Positions 23,973-24,592 of a stretch of DNA of 24,592 nucleotides are shown one piece after another. Numbering within the stretch: the first letter of the stretch is position 1; the number at the start of each line of letters is the position of its first letter. A program made the translations under genes and the position numbers. This DNA comes from Holosporales bacterium (GTDB lineage Bacteria; Pseudomonadota; Alphaproteobacteria; BNTO01). The notes under the pieces were generated by a model. The model searched no databases, was not told the origin of the DNA, and saw only the letters and a program-made list of their open reading frames with translations. Location: contig JAISXM010000069.1 of the NCBI GenBank assembly GCA_031270515.1, forward strand, positions 1-24,592, written 5' to 3'.

Positions 23973-24592
23973 GTGGAAAAATTATGTTTCATAAGCGCAC
24001 TCGTTTGTGTGTTGGGGGCTGCGCATAGTAACGAGATTGATGTAAATCTTTGTTCTTGGGATGAAGAAAACAAGGCTAAATACGCAGCAATGCGTATGGC
24101 AGAACCAGAGGAGGAGAGATTCCAGAGGGATCGTGATGAGTGGGAGGGTTTCTGCGTGAAGGGCCGCCCACTTAATAAATCTGATCTCACCGCTACAACG
24201 GCGAAACTTCGTAATGCAGTAATAGGTGATCCCGCGGCAATAGGCGCTATGGATATATTTTTCGATTCAGATTACTGGAAGCTTGTAGACTACTGTGCAG
24301 ATAATCTTAAAGATATGAATGAAATTAATCACCAGAGGTTTAGAGACGTGCTTATTCTACTAACACCAGGTTTGGTGTCTAGTAGGTATATGGCAAAAGT
24401 AGTAAACCTAGTATGTACTGATCAACGTGATGTCAGAGCCGCCGACATTAAGCACCTACCATTTTGCCTAGATATGTTCTTCTACGGAGCCGTGAGGAAT
24501 GGGCAGCAAGGGAGGTATGCATTTGCAATGTTGTGTCTGGATGCATTCTGTGCTCCATGCTTAGATTGTGAGAATGATAAAAGGTTTGATGC
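23973..24592 (+). CDS. Putative secreted protein of unknown function, 3' end outside window
   Basis: An uninterrupted frame of 206 codons starts with GTG, with AGGGGAG 9 nt upstream, and runs off the window. The N-terminus VEKLCFISALVCVLGAAHSN is a good signal peptide (cleavage after AHS or nearby). The mature part is rich in charged residues and cysteines (CSWDEENKAKYAAM; CLDAFCAPCLDCEND). Segments such as AVRNGQQGRYAFAMLCLDAF and AVIGDPAAIGAMDIFF have the small-residue spacing of Sel1/TPR helices, but too weakly to assign. The signal peptide resembles that of the Sel1-repeat protein in style. I do not recognise the family. Confidence 0.65.
   Translation, partial: MEKLCFISALVCVLGAAHSNEIDVNLCSWDEENKAKYAAMRMAEPEEERFQRDRDEWEGFCVKGRPLNKSDLTATTAKLRNAVIGDPAAIGAMDIFFDSDYWKLVDYCADNLKDMNEINHQRFRDVLILLTPGLVSSRYMAKVVNLVCTDQRDVRAADIKHLPFCLDMFFYGAVRNGQQGRYAFAMLCLDAFCAPCLDCENDKRFD

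Noticed and set aside
23603..24190. 195-codon minus-strand frame
   Set aside because: It passes through family-2 and family-3 repeats and is antisense to the signal-peptide-bearing plus-strand gene, which is the better candidate.

Overview
The window looks like a piece of chromosome from an intracellular (host-associated) alphaproteobacterium, most likely of a Holosporales- or Rickettsiales-like lineage. This placement is inferred from gene content. Alphaproteobacterial markers are a Ros/MucR regulator, a DUF3035/BamF-like lipoprotein start (GPDEF...APL..P), an RpoH-type sigma factor, and an acyltransferase with the H-x4-E form of the PlsC motif. Host-associated hints are a secreted BspA-type leucine-rich-repeat protein, a secreted Sel1-repeat protein, a secreted HExxH protein resembling M91 effectors, an AGCS amino-acid symporter, a lone atpG, and many interspersed palindromic repeats. 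No rRNA, tRNA, CRISPR array or intact transposase gene was seen.

Layout. 1-8547 is almost entirely minus strand. In transcription order it runs rpoH-like sigma factor, Sel1-repeat secreted protein, mucR-like regulator, miaB, ftsK, yraN, and tuf, whose last ~11 codons lie outside the window. 8740-14273 is plus strand: BspA-like protein, leuS, plsC (leuS and plsC overlap by 4 nt). 14315-17893 is minus strand: the BamF-like coiled-coil lipoprotein, a 165-nt highly structured spacer, atpG, gmk. 18413-21579 is plus strand: M91-like secreted protein, then a dacA-type carboxypeptidase. 21715-23028 (minus) is an AGCS Na+/amino-acid symporter. 23029-23972 is repeat-rich debris, and a secreted protein of unknown function starts at 23973 and runs off the right end.

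The housekeeping genes cover translation (EF-Tu, LeuRS, MiaB), division and chromosome segregation (FtsK), envelope (PlsC, DacA, BamF-like), nucleotide metabolism (Gmk) and ATP synthase (AtpG). They alternate with fast-evolving secreted proteins.

The most striking property is repeat structure. Three families of short interspersed elements are present: an ~80-bp AT-rich palindrome with at least six recognisable copies plus partial arms, a 67-bp element with 15-16-bp inverted ends in two copies, and an ~55-bp element in two copies. Tandem duplications cover the translation starts of miaB and gmk and the N-terminus of yraN. Low-complexity insertions interrupt LeuRS, AtpG, MiaB and DacA. A separate multibranched palindromic element separates the BamF-like gene from atpG.
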